This document shows positions 16,094 through 26,163 of a DNA stretch of 64,000 nucleotides, piece by piece. This DNA comes from Planoprotostelium fungivorum (Eukaryota > Evosea > Variosea > Cavosteliida > Cavosteliaceae). Within the stretch, counting starts at the first letter, position 1; the number at the start of each line of letters is the position of its first letter. The notes below the pieces were generated by a model. The model was not told the DNA's origin, searched no databases, and saw nothing but the letters and a program-made list of their open reading frames with translations. Position numbers and translations under genes: made by a program. Where the stretch lies: the NCBI GenBank assembly GCA_003024175.1, contig MDYQ01000014.1, forward strand, positions 62,001-126,000, given 5' to 3'.

Positions 16094-19000
16094 TTATGGA
16101 GGTAGCAATCCGTGCGACACTCTCGTCACTTGTAAGAAGACATCTTCTAAGGTGGAGCTTGACAAGCCCCAATCTCTGAGAGGACTCTCTCCTTCTCTCT
16201 TCGCCTCGTTCTGAAGGGTCTGAAGTAGTCCACCGATCTCATCTTCATCGGTGGAGGTGATGGCGAAGACGATGCTGCTGCCGCTCTTCTCCGTGAGATG
16301 TGCCGATGGAAGAGTGGAGAGGATGAGATCGATGACTTCGTCCGATCGATCGTCGATGGCGATGAGCTGGTGACCGTGAGAAGGTGTCGAGATGAGGATG
16401 ATGTGAAGATGCAGAAGATGATGAGATCGAGAGACGATGATGTCTTCACCTGCAGACGATATCCCACTGCATATTTGTTTTTAAGATGTAAACTATTTCC
16501 CACAGTCAAAACAGACCCCTGAGACAATATAGCGATCTTCTCTCCCAGCACCTGTCCTCCATCATCATCATCATCATGATGCATCTCTCCACCTCCGCTT
16601 CTTCCATGGCGTGTGTCGTCAACACGATCAACTTGTCTTCGCGGATGCTCTTGAGCAGATTCCAGACTCTCCTGCGATTCACGGGGTCCATTCCAGTCTA
16701 CAACTCTATCACCCCGAAATTTCGAAGAATGATCACCGTTGGCTCATCCATGATCAATAGGCTTGGGTTGCCCACGATAGACATCGCCACTTGCAGTCTC
16801 CTCTTCATGCCTCCACTGAACTGACCGGAAACCAATTTAACCTGGATAGATTGTCATCAACGTCGACGACTGAAAGCTTTACCTCGTGTAAGTCGACATT
16901 CTTGAGTATGTCGATACATTGGAAGGTGGGGCCCTCTGATTGGATCATGTGGATGATCCTGACGTGTTCGAATGCTGTCAGCTCTGGCCAGAGGACATCA
17001 GACTGTGGACACACACCCATGCGACGTTGAATGGTGGATATGTCGTCTTGAAGAGAAGTTTCCATGATCTACAACGAGGCTTTGGCGGGTTGTAGATGGT
17101 GGAATGGGTCTCACCTGGACTTATCCCGTGAACGATTTCTTTCCCGTGAGAATCTGAAAATTTGAGGAAAATTGTCGATCTACAACGCTCACATCGATCA
17201 GAGTCGATTTTCCCGCGCCGTTGTGTCCCAAAACCGCCAGGATAGTCCCAATCTCTCCAGTGAGAAATATGTCGTTCAGCGCGGGCTTGAATGTCTTCTT
17301 CCCACACATCCAAGTCTTCTTGACATAAGCCTTCGACAGCCCGTTGATCTTTAAAATACATTTTCCATCTTTTAATCTCTCGTACTCCTGCCTCACATCA
17401 GGGTCAGGGTGGTACGGCCTATCCCAGATCAGTCGTTCCACCTTCGAATCGAAATTTCGACGAGATCTCACGGGTTACGTAACGTAAGCTGACGGCCTCT
17501 ACCACCCAACCAGTAAGAAGGTGAGAGGAAGAAGAAAAAAGGTCGATTCATCTTGTTCTTATCTTTCAGAACCTAACCGAATCAGTGTCGCTCTTCCTAT
17601 GAACAGGCCCCACTTGATCTAAATAGAGCATGATTATGATATAGACGATGGTGTTGACCCACAGCCCCACGATGTGATACATCGCTGGCTCAACCGTATC
17701 CCACACCGTTAATGTTCGAGGACCACTCTGCGTGACGTTCTCAGCGTGTCTGTACATGTCGTGTGGTGTGAATTCCTTAGACATGTGATTGTATGGATCG
17801 GTGATGTATTCAATGATGGAGAGGAAGCGGTTGAAGCTGGGAGGGTGAGGAGGTGATGTAGAAACGCGTCTCACTGCCAGAAGGGGAGGAGATAGAAGAG
17901 CTTGTCGTATGATACGATTGGCTCGGATGAGCTGTAGAAAGATTGAGTGATGATCGTTCATCATCCATCGATCATTCAACGATCGATCATCGTCCATGTT
18001 CATCATCGATCGATGACGCGTTTGTTCTCGATCATCAACTTCGAACAGATGAAACTCATCGAAAACTCACATCTGACCGAGTAAATTGGTGTTGTAGTAC
18101 CCTCCATTGGTCGTCGCCAAATACCACAGAAATCCCCCGGAAAATCCCACGAAAGTTCTGCGAAAGATCGTAGACCAAGCCATACTGAACGCGATGCTGG
18201 CGCAACCTGAGAAATTCTCAGAAATGTCTACGTCGACATTCTACCCTCACCGTACGAGAAGAACAACAGCATCAACACTCCCAAATCCGTCTGCCTGAAC
18301 AGCTGAACGTTGGGTAATGTTAATCCCAAAGATATAATGACCAGCACTACAACAGTATAGATGGACAAGTGAAAGAGGTACCAGGATGACCAATACACCC
18401 AATCGATGACCCCCATGGATTTGAGATAGCCTGTCGTATTTCATTCATTTTATTTGATTTTATTCTATTTGTTGATTTGATGATCGTCACGTGGGCGATA
18501 TCGCAAGAGCGATCGTCTTCGCACATATTCGATTGTGTTTTATTGTATTTTATTATATTTATGGAAATCAGACTCTCACCTCTCATTCCCGATTCACATT
18601 CGGACACGATTCGAAGGAAGATGAAGAGCATATCAAAAGACACCATCATCACGATGATCATCGGCTCAAACTCTCGACCTGCCTCATCCATCAATCACGT
18701 ATGACATCACCTCCATCTCATTCACCTTTGTCCAGATTGGCATCGATGGTGGGAAAGGCTTTCGTAGAGAAGGTGAAGTTGGGAGGTTCACCGACGGACA
18801 TTTCGTATAGAGATGACTGCAGCATGATGTGTGTCCCATGCGACCATCGTCTACCCTCCATGGTGAGGGGATCGTTTGTTCCAGCAGTCTCATTGTTTCC
18901 CACGATGTATAACGTGCAGTTGAGGCTGTCTGATGGACATTTGAGATCAGTATAGCCGGGTTTAGAGAACGAGATCCATGTTCGTACATAAAGCCCCTGC

Positions 19001-19522
19001 AGAGTGATCCAACTGGATGGGATCAATCTTGGAATGTCAATATATTGTATACTCTAAGTCGGGTAGGAAATCGATGGTTGATCCATTCTGCAATTGTCCT
19101 CGATTGTAGCAGCTGATGTCGTACAGTGAAGAGCCATTCACATGATCTCCCGTCTCGAGAGTATAATCTGGAGGGGATATAGACAACGAAGCCCGATGGG
19201 CGAATGCATTCATCTTCTCCCAGTTTGTCTTCGAATAGGGACCCCACAAGATCCGTCGGCAGGAGAGGTCATTACCACACGGTGGAGGTAGAGAAAGTTC
19301 CGCTGGGTGAACGGGTTGATGTACGGTGGCTGATACGATCAGATTGGAAGATGTGTCGAGTGACACACCTGGTAATTTGAAAGAGGACAGAACCACTGAA
19401 TAGATTATGAGCCAGAGTGGAGGTGAGAGTCGTACGAAGAGAAACCATTTCGATCTACATTCTACGATCAGATGCTTCCAGATCAGTGCTTTGTGTTGTC
19501 TGAATGAGAGTGCAACTCCCAT
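16094..19522 (-). CDS. ABCA-type half transporter, possibly interrupted
   Basis: A lipid-type exporter of the ABCA subfamily with one membrane half and one ATPase. The ATG at 19522 gives [18 protein letters not shown], then TM1 ([17 protein letters not shown]), a long outer loop with N-glycosylation sites, and a cluster of TM helices (about 18680-17590: [49 protein letters not shown]). The ATPase follows: [10 protein letters not shown]-loop [10 protein letters not shown], signature [11 protein letters not shown], Walker [10 protein letters not shown]-loop [10 protein letters not shown], then [13 protein letters not shown] and a tail LEDVFLQV, all typical of ABCA. The short exon after Walker A (about 17110-17150) reads [10 protein letters not shown] and then TAA (17121-17123), before [11 protein letters not shown]. 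The joint upstream of VERLIWDRP also has an awkward phase. So this is a recent pseudogene, an unusual splice, or a sequence error. Confidence 0.8.
17069..17114 (-). repeat. ABCA intron with inverted motif pair
   Basis: On the sense (minus) strand this 46-nt intron starts GTGAGACCC, contains ATCTACAAC (complement of 17089-17097), and ends CGTTGTAG before ATCATGG (complement of 17067-17076). It has the same arrangement as the Mi-2 intron at 2307-2350, in an unrelated gene. Confidence 0.7.
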
Positions 19523-19704
19523 CCCGATCGAGATCGACAACACTTTGAAATGTGGCAGGTAACATTTATTTTAGATATTTTTCTTGTTTCAGTGAGAAGC
19601 CACTGGTCATTGTCATCGTAATCACGGGTGGTCACTGTTAAATGACTCTTGACTTGTGAAGATGACGTCACATTGATTGAATCAGATCACACAACGCAAG
19701 TAAA
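19523..19704. promoter_or_regulatory. Divergent promoter region, 182 bp
   Basis: It separates the start of the ABCA gene (-) from the start of the thioredoxin-fold gene (+), so both promoters must fit here. No TATA box or named site can be assigned. Confidence 0.4.
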
Positions 19705-20046
19705 ATGCCAGTCAAGGAGGTCAAAAACTACATCGAATTGTTAGATGCCTCCCGAACCAAGACACCTTTGGGCAACGTAATCATATATCTATACGAACCG
19801 GGATCCAATGTCCATCAACAATTGGTCCCCGTTTATGAAGACATCTCACGCCGCTGTCCATTCCACCAGTTCTTCACTTGTTCGATAGACAATCTCACAG
19901 AAAAAGAGGTGGAAGATCTCGGTGTCATAATCTACCCCATCTTTCTCATCTACGACTCTGGAAGACAAAAGCAGAAGCTCCAAGCTTCGTCCAAAGAGGG
20001 TCTGCTGAACACGATGAAGAGGTCTGGTGTATTGACAGATTCATAA
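19705..20046 (+). CDS. Small thioredoxin-fold protein lacking CxxC
   Basis: A single-exon gene of 113 residues. The pattern is that of thioredoxin. LGNVIIYLYEPGSNVHQQL sits at the beta strand and active-site turn, but the usual WCGPC is replaced by PGSNVH, so it cannot do dithiol exchange. FFTCSIDNLTEKEVEDLGV resembles the strand-helix preceding the cis-Pro loop, and IIYPIFLIYDSGRQKQKL carries the cis-Pro and the F.F..G hairpin. The C-terminal helix is KEGLLNTMKRSG. There is no signal peptide. Redox-dead thioredoxin folds often act as binding adaptors (family knowledge); the partner here is unknown. The ATG at 19705 follows gtaaa. Confidence 0.7.
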   Translation: MPVKEVKNYIELLDASRTKTPLGNVIIYLYEPGSNVHQQLVPVYEDISRRCPFHQFFTCSIDNLTEKEVEDLGVIIYPIFLIYDSGRQKQKLQASSKEGLLNTMKRSGVLTDS

Positions 20047-20335
20047 ATGCCTTTGCCTTAGTTGTGTCTTTTCATCTTCTGTTGTTCTGCTGCACAAAAA
20101 CACTGGTCGTCCAGCCAAGCAGGAAGGGGAGGACCAACCTTCGCCGTTTCTACTAGAGGATAAAAACAATCAATATCAAGTAGACATCGACGACGAGGTG
20201 ATAGACACGATGCGACCACACCAATCGCACACGAGCTGATAATATTCAGGGAATGCACCCTATGATGACGCACGACCAATTTATGTCTCAGTCAGACCGC
20301 CAACTTGGATCATGTCAGATTCGCGATCATGGGTG
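20047..20335. other. Intergenic stretch before the inverted repeat
   Basis: No supported gene. It includes the likely 3' UTR of the thioredoxin-fold gene. Confidence 0.4.
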
Positions 20336-20503
20336 AGAGGGTGTGAGGTCAGCGTGGGTTGGGAGCCAGCACGACGTCTCTGGGTGAGTTGGCCAACATG
20401 GTATTGGATTGGTATTGGATTGGTATTGGATTCGCGACCATTCTAGCCAATTTTGGAAGAGACGTCGTGCTGGCTCCCAACCCACGCTGACCTCACACCC
20501 TCT
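20336..20503. repeat. Perfect 45-bp inverted repeat, 78-bp spacer
   Basis: The left arm 20336-20380 begins AGAGGGTGTGAGGTCAGC and ends CACGACGTCTC. The right arm 20459-20503 is its exact reverse complement, beginning GAGACGTCGTGCTGG. One more base pair (20381 with 20458) extends the stem to 46. The 76-nt loop holds three near-copies of GGTATTGGATT (about 20400-20431). Outside the arms the symmetry stops at once. RNA from either strand would fold into a long perfect hairpin. It could be a small fold-back element, a small-RNA precursor, or a recent inverted duplication. I see no terminal target duplication. Confidence 0.9.
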
Positions 20504-20857
20504 GGCAGAGTCGTGGTCCATCACCCAACAAGACGGCGTGGCAAGTCAACAATCCAGGAGATCGCAATCGGATGGATCACAGGTCCAGACGCGAGAGTGG
20601 TCATGTCATGTGTAATCCTTTGGTGGATCACCACGAGATATCCTCCATCGCATCCTTCATCACATTTCTCACGTCACATGATGCAGGTTGGATCGAACGA
20701 ACCACGCCTCTGCTTCATTCTCCGTGTAGAGTTCAGCCCAGAGAAGATGCTGCCAGAGTTGTACTCCCTTCACGTCCGCCGCAATGCACAACTCCACGAG
20801 CAAGATCATAGTTCCATCTTCATCCAGGATCTATACAAGTACTGCCTCAGATCTTAA
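20453..20857 (+). CDS. Unrecognised possible protein, low support
   Basis: An open frame of 134 codons starts inside the right arm of the inverted repeat (its first in-frame start is not an ATG) and runs to 20857. Its later part (RLCFILRVEFSPEKMLPELY, then HVRRNAQLHEQDHSS) has a more protein-like composition than the start. A second readable stretch follows at about 20870-20990 in another frame (YFEKRGKYTFLYCEAPLFVL), which could be a following exon. I recognise no family. It may be an exon of a small unknown gene or a chance frame. Confidence 0.25.
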   Translation: MEETSCWLPTHADLTPSGRVVVHHPTRRRGKSTIQEIAIGWITGPDARVVMSCVILWWITTRYPPSHPSSHFSRHMMQVGSNEPRLCFILRVEFSPEKMLPELYSLHVRRNAQLHEQDHSSIFIQDLYKYCLRS

Positions 20858-21369
20858 ATCAAGCTCCCCTCTAAATACTTTGAAAAGCGAGGAAAGTACA
20901 CCTTCCTCTACTGTGAAGCACCTCTCTTCGTTCTGGGAAGTACTTCATCAGAGGGAGAACAGAGGACGAAGCGGAGACAACGAGAGATAGAATGTTGAAA
21001 AAGAGAAGAGCTGAAGAAGAGGAAGTGCAACCAACACAGCCAGCGAGAAAGTAGACGTGTCACGGATGAATAAAAGTGTCGACGCAGTTGGAAATGTAGA
21101 CGGAGTCTGAAAGACCGCAGGACCAACGGCTCATTCTCTTGGTGAATGAGACAGACTCTAAACGTAGAGAGCTCACAGTGACACAAAGACGGAATCACGC
21201 TGCGAAGCTCGAGAAACACATCACAACATCTCATTTTCAGATTGAGATCTGAGATCGCATAAGCACTGCGAGAGAAGTTCTTTACGTTGGAAGATCTTCA
21301 GACATCTTTGTCAACGGATTTCATCTCATCCAGAGTTTGGAATCTTTCAATCACAGACCCAGCAACAAC
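20858..21369. other. Upstream region of the PEHE gene
   Basis: About 510 bp, purine-rich, with no convincing gene. It likely contains the 5' UTR and promoter of the following gene. Apart from the weak frame noted at 20870-20990, I see nothing. Confidence 0.35.
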
Positions 21370-24300
21370 ATGCTGGAAAATGAAGAGGTAGCTAATCACG
21401 ATGAGCCCTCGTCCCAGCCTGAGAGCTCAAATGGTCGACATATGGACCTTCACGGTGCGAAGCTGCGGGCTTACGCAGCCACCATTGGCGAAGAGGATAT
21501 AGAATATGACCATGACCTATCCTCACCCTTCGAGGACAGAAGCTCGGGAGATTCTGGCGAATCAGAAGAAGAGGTGAGCGACGTCCAACATCTCCAGCGA
21601 TCTGCAACACCTCTCATCGTTCTCTCCTCTCCCCTCTGTCTATATCATCACCATCATCATTTTCCTGATGTAATCGTCTAAAGGTGACCACTTTGGTGCC
21701 TACTTATAAAAGAATTCGCATAGTCGAGCCACAAGAGCCGCACAGGGCTCGAACTCGATCAAACTCCACCTCCGAAGAGGGTATCAAGCGCTCCACCAGC
21801 TACGATCACTTAGACAAGGCGGAATCACGGACGCCGGAGCCCCCCTCTCCATGTGAGTCTCTCACATTTCCGTCCATCCATGCCGTATGTCGTCGATCTG
21901 ATCCCAAGCAGCGACGAGACAATTGAGAAGGGAGAGAGGAAGTCGAGAGGTCCTCCGCATGAGTGATCTAGAACCCGGACACATCATCATCCCATGTTTC
22001 ATCCCCCCGACTGTGGTCGCCCTCACACCAAAGGCGATCAACCCAGATGAAGAACACATCAACATTCCTTCTTGGAGGGTTGTGGAGGATTTCGTAGAGT
22101 ATCCATTCAGGGCACACGCTCTACCGAAACCTGTTCCACCACCGGCACCAATCACAGAGGAGAAGAAGGAAGGAGAGGAGAAGAAAGAGGGAGAAGAAAA
22201 GAAGGAAGGAGAGGAGAAGAAGGAAGGAGAGGAGAAGAATGAAGGAGAAGAGAAGAAAGAAGGAGAAGAGAAGGAGGGAGAAGAGAAGAAAGAAGGAGAA
22301 GAGAAGATAGAAGAGAAGGTGGAGAAGAGAGAAGAGAAGAGAGAAGAGGAAAAGATAGAAGAGAAGGTGGAGAAGAGAGAAGAGAAGATAGAAGAGAAGG
22401 TGGAGAAGAGAGAGACAGAGGAAGAGAAGGAAGGAGAGACAGAGAAGATGGAATTGGACAAGGAAGAGAAGAGAGAACCAATGGAAGAGAAGAGAGAACC
22501 AATGGAAGAGAAGAGAGAACCAATGGAGGAGACAGGAGAGGAGAGGACACAAGAGAAGAAGGACGACCCCATGGACATCGAAGAGAAGAAGGACAGCACA
22601 ACTTCAACTCACAAAGAAGACAAGCCTTCACGAGAAGAGAAAAACTCGGAAGAAAAAACGGCGGCAATTCCAATGGAAGAGGAAGAGAAGAAGGAAGCAA
22701 CTCTTCCCCTCCATCCACCCACATCCAACCTTGAAGCAGAACACACAGAAGCTCAGGCGTCAGTCACGGTGAAGGAAGAGAAGACACAAGTGAAGAGAGA
22801 AGACAATGGAGGAGCATCGATGGTGCCGCAAGACGAGGTACAGATGGATGACACGGACTCGCTGAAAGAGAAGATCGTTCAGACGAGGATACGTACCGTA
22901 CTCACCACCGACGAGACCCTCGTTGTAGATGGAAAAAATTCAACGGAGGTACAAGAGACGACCACCACCGTCGTCGCAAAAGTCGAAGAAAAGTCGGACG
23001 AAAAATCCGAGGAAAAAGCGGAGGAAATTTCCGACGACGACAGCGACCCCGAGGTGAGAGACATCCATCTACAACGGTTCAAATGAATGAAACCACCCTC
23101 CTCACCCCTCCAGGATATATCTGACCACGCTTATTCACTTCGACACTTTTGTCGCGAGCTATTGGAACGCTATCACTTCCCTCTGACCTCTAAAGACGGA
23201 CCCGTCCCCGAAAAAATGGAAGACCTTCCCGCCGCTTTTTTCAAGAGGGCATCGGAGCTGTACGTACGCTGCAAGAAACGTAAAGCACATCACAACCGTA
23301 GCCTGACCGGTGAGTGTCGACACGTGGCGGTCGACATTTCTGACTCGACAGCGCCGACCGAATTGGATGCAGACGACCTCGTTAGAAAGAAATTTGGGAG
23401 GTTGAGAGATCGATACACGATCATCGCTTCTTTTCCAGAGAGGACGTGGATGCCTTCGGAATTTGTTCTACCCACCACCCCCACCACCCCCATCACACCC
23501 TCTCCCCGAGGTGAGATCCATCTACAACGATACAATCAAAATCCGCGATGCGTCTGAAATCCGCGAACGCGATCGGCTGAATCACAAACAGTTCATCATC
23601 CTTCTCCTTGGGTGAGACGCAGCCGACCGACTCCACCACCAGCACCTCTACCCCTTCCACCTCCTCCCCTCTTCAAGAGGAAGAGAGTTCGATATCTCCG
23701 CGAGTGTTCTGACTCTGCAGAGGAAGAGGACCACTTTGACATCGCTGATGGTGATCTATCTGCCGACGAATTGAACGACGAGCTCGTTCAATTGAAAGTG
23801 AGGAGACCGCCGAGACAGAAGCGTTCGAGATTATCGTACGACATGTCACGCTGGGAGGTGCGATATTCCGAGAAAATGAGATTCAAAATTGACCGTTGTA
23901 GATCGTCCCGCAGCCAACTCCGATCGAAGGTCAGCCCGAGAGAAACGTTATCCGCCTGAGACGATTACCCCCCGTACCTCCCCCGGCCCCGCCACCCCCT
24001 CCCACCCCCCCCTCCCATCCCATCGTACCACACAACCCCATGTATGTCAAGCAGTCGCGGCCGCCGAGGCCCAGCCTCACCATCATCACTGGACAGACTA
24101 CACCGGGCACGATCAACCGTCCTATTTTTAGACCAGCGCCGCAGGTTTTGACCGGTACCCCAAATCTACCGAGGTGGGAGGGAGGAGTGGCTCGTTGTAG
24201 ATTGATGATGTCACAGGTTCCCACACAATCCGAACTTACCCCCCAGGCCCGTCAATACGAAACCGAGCATTCCGGGTGTGCCCATGGTCGCACCGCCGTC

Positions 24301-25006
24301 TACAACGACCCAGACGACCATTCCCCTGAGGAACGTCCTCCCCGTGGGTCTTCCCAACGGATCGCGTCCCACCATCGCTCCATCCGTCCCCCTCCCCCGC
24401 ACCGGCTTCGAAACCTCCGGAAAATTTCCGGTCGGCCGCGCCGGACCCTCCCCCAGCCTCACTCGTCCTCCCATGGCCGTCAAGGGAAGTGAAATTGGGG
24501 TCAAAATGAGCCAGAAGCCGATCTCAGTCATGAACAAGCTGCCCGGCCGTCCGGTGGGCCCCTCGCCGGGGCAGCCAGTCATCCCTGGCAGCCTACAGAA
24601 CCCAATTTTACCCTCTCTCTCCCGAATGGGTCAATCGCCCATACAGATCAACCGACCACCGTCTCTGGCGCCCGCCGTGGGGGCCCCGAGGAACTTTCAA
24701 AATTTGAATGTGGCGGGAAATCAGCCGAGCATAAGGCCGTTGCAGAGGCCGCCGCAGAATGTACCGAGGACGAATGGAAATTTCGTGCCGACTCCGACGC
24801 TGCAGCCCAGGCCTGTCGTGGGCAACCCAGTCATACAGCATCCGGTTCAAGTGCAGGCGAGGCCCGTTCTACAACCTGCCACTCCCCCCTCACTACCACC
24901 CTCCACCCAGGCCAACGTGCAGAATCGGCCAAACGTTCAGGCCGTTCAGAATCCTAGCGCGGAACCGCAGAAGAGCGCTCACTTGTCCACGACTTCAGTA
25001 CAGTGA
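21370..25006 (+). CDS. PEHE-domain chromatin scaffold, KANSL1/MSL1-like
   Basis: I start at the ATG at 21370 (MLENEEVANHDEP). The key region begins after about 150 residues with GHIIIPCFIPP and EEHINIPSWRVVE, which match the first half of the PEHE domain (family pattern NIVIP ... TPSWR.V). About 310 residues of Glu/Lys-rich sequence (22155-23050) follow. Then, after a short intron, comes EDISDHAYSLRHFCRELLERY, matching the second half (family pattern EDLSD..FSLRHK..EERE). PEHE proteins (MSL1, KANSL1) scaffold the MOF/KAT8 acetyltransferase complexes in the nucleus. The rest is basic and Pro-rich (KRKRVRYLRE, PPRQKRSRL, then about 240 residues rich in P/N/Q/R), as expected for a disordered scaffold. 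Six or more short introns; several contain ATCTACAACG (23067, 23520) or end in CGTTGTAG (23894-23901). Confidence 0.6.
22155..22545 (+). repeat. Glu/Lys-coding purine minisatellite
   Basis: Imperfect tandem units such as gaagagaagaaggaaggaga encode EEKKEGEEKKEGEEK, then EEKIEEKVEKREEK, then three exact copies of EEKREPM (about 22465-22530). The coding strand is almost pure purine here, so its complement is a long polypyrimidine tract. The repeat lies within the insert that splits the PEHE domain. Confidence 0.85.
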
Positions 25007-25191
25007 TGAAACAAATGGATGGGGAGGACGGTAGAAACATTTGTTATGGAGGACGGACAAGACAATGATACTATGAGAACGATGGCTCGAAGATGGAGGA
25101 ACGTTTTGTACAGATTGGCTCAGGCTATAAATAGACTCTCCCTCGTGTGATATTCGTGTGAAATGTGGATTTTAATTGATTTTATTCTGTA
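25007..25191. terminator. Tail-to-tail region, PEHE gene and GATA gene
   Basis: 185 bp between converging stops. On the minus strand AATAAA follows the GATA-protein stop within about 10 nt. No gene seen. Confidence 0.5.
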
Positions 25192-25785
25192 TTACAGGAC
25201 ACATTCGAATGTGATGTCGGTGATGATGGTGATGGGAGTGAGATGGAGGATGCCACAGACGTAGAGGGAGATCTCTGGAAGGGCCGACGTCCAATCGTCA
25301 TCCACACGTGCCGTGTCATCGACTGGGCTCTGCTGTGGAGAGTCCTCGAGCTCGCTCTCTTCTGCCATCGTGTCTTCGTCGAGGATGGTCTTTGAAGATG
25401 GTGTCGGTGATGTGAGGTTGGATGTGTCATCTTCTAAAAGACCTGGGCTCTCCTCGCCGTCGGTCGTAGGGGGAGAGAAGATATCTCTGAGAGCTCTTGA
25501 CATGCTTCTCGTCCGTTTGAGAGGAGAGGGGGCAAAGTCGTCTGAGATGCCTCCATCTCTTGATGCATCCTTCCTCTTCTTCTTCCTCTCTGGACGGTCC
25601 AAATCGTTCGAAGAGGCTAACGATTTCTTCTTCTGTCTCAGATACTGAACTCCACATCTCTGTCCAATGTCAATGCTGATCGATGGCGAACGACTCACGT
25701 TACAGAGGGTGCTGCTCCCTTCTGGGCCTCTCCTCCAAAAGCGAGCGTTTGTTGCATGACAGCGAAGGCAAGGGGGGTGGGGCAT
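25192..25785 (-). CDS. GATA-type zinc-finger protein
   Basis: Two exons joined across the 39-nt intron 25660-25698. The ATG at 25785 gives MPHPPCLRCHATNARFWRRG, EGSSTLCN / RCGVQYLRQKKKSL, that is CxxC, a loop with W, and LCNxCG, the GATA finger at the extreme N-terminus. DNA binding in the nucleus is the likely role. The remaining 140 residues are basic (RPERKKKRKD, SPLKRTRSMS) then acidic and Ser/Thr-rich (DDTARVDDDW), like a nuclear signal plus an activation region (inference). The intron is a multiple of three with no stop, so a retained form would still be translated but with 13 residues inserted inside the finger. Confidence 0.8.
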   Translation of the reverse strand: MPHPPCLRCHATNARFWRRGPEGSSTLCNVSRSPSISIDIGQRCGVQYLRQKKKSLASSNDLDRPERKKKRKDASRDGGISDDFAPSPLKRTRSMSRALRDIFSPPTTDGEESPGLLEDDTSNLTSPTPSSKTILDEDTMAEESELEDSPQQSPVDDTARVDDDWTSALPEISLYVCGILHLTPITIITDITFECVL

Positions 25786-26163
25786 GTTGTCGGTTAATAG
25801 CGATTGTGAACTTTCTTCAGGTTTATTGATTGATTTTTTATTATTTCAAACGGTGAACGATCCGGATCGGTATGAGAGGTAAAACTAGAGGAAACAATCT
25901 GAATTCATTCGTAGAGTTATCGACGGAAAGGAACAGACTGATGGTTAGTCAACACCATCCATCGAGATGGAAAGAATGTCTTTGTGATTCGATGATGTGG
26001 TTCTTTCACATCGTGTGAGTGCCTGATCACTCGCGATTGAAGAAGTCCACGATCAAAGTGTGGTGTTGTCCGTCCGGGGTAGTGTGCTTCAAGTTGAACG
26101 GCCTCGAACTTTTTGAGAAAGCGAGCAGACATTTTTCACGTCAACGGGCTGCAAGGTGCAGCA
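25786..26163. promoter_or_regulatory. Divergent promoter region, 378 bp
   Basis: Between the start of the GATA protein (-) and the LRR receptor kinase (+). It contains a T/A-rich patch (gattgattttttattatttc, about 25829). Overlapping short frames have no domain support. Confidence 0.35.

Noticed and set aside
19541-19543. Start of the ABCA protein at 19543
   Set aside because: That codon is GTG. The first ATG in frame is at 19522, just before the conserved [11 protein letters not shown].
20336-20503. Inverted repeat as the terminal repeats of a full DNA transposon
   Set aside because: The interior is only about 78 bp with no transposase, and I see no clear target-site duplication. At most it is a tiny fold-back element.
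22155-22545. Regular repeats that could suggest a repeat array such as CRISPR
   Set aside because: The units are contiguous, codon-phased and code for EEKKEG. There are no spacers, and the genome is eukaryotic.
22121-22724. Long Ser/Leu/Phe-rich open frames on the minus strand
   Set aside because: They are the complement of the purine-rich Glu/Lys repeat of the PEHE gene. Such repeats leave the opposite strand open by composition alone.
22921-22930. CGTTGTAGAT inside an exon; likewise near 14262, 24303, 27870, 35309, 45618, 53032 and 63278
   Set aside because: These encode ordinary codons (VVD, STT, LVVDG, TIYN) in clear exons, so I did not count them as the intron word, though some exon occurrences could be remnants.
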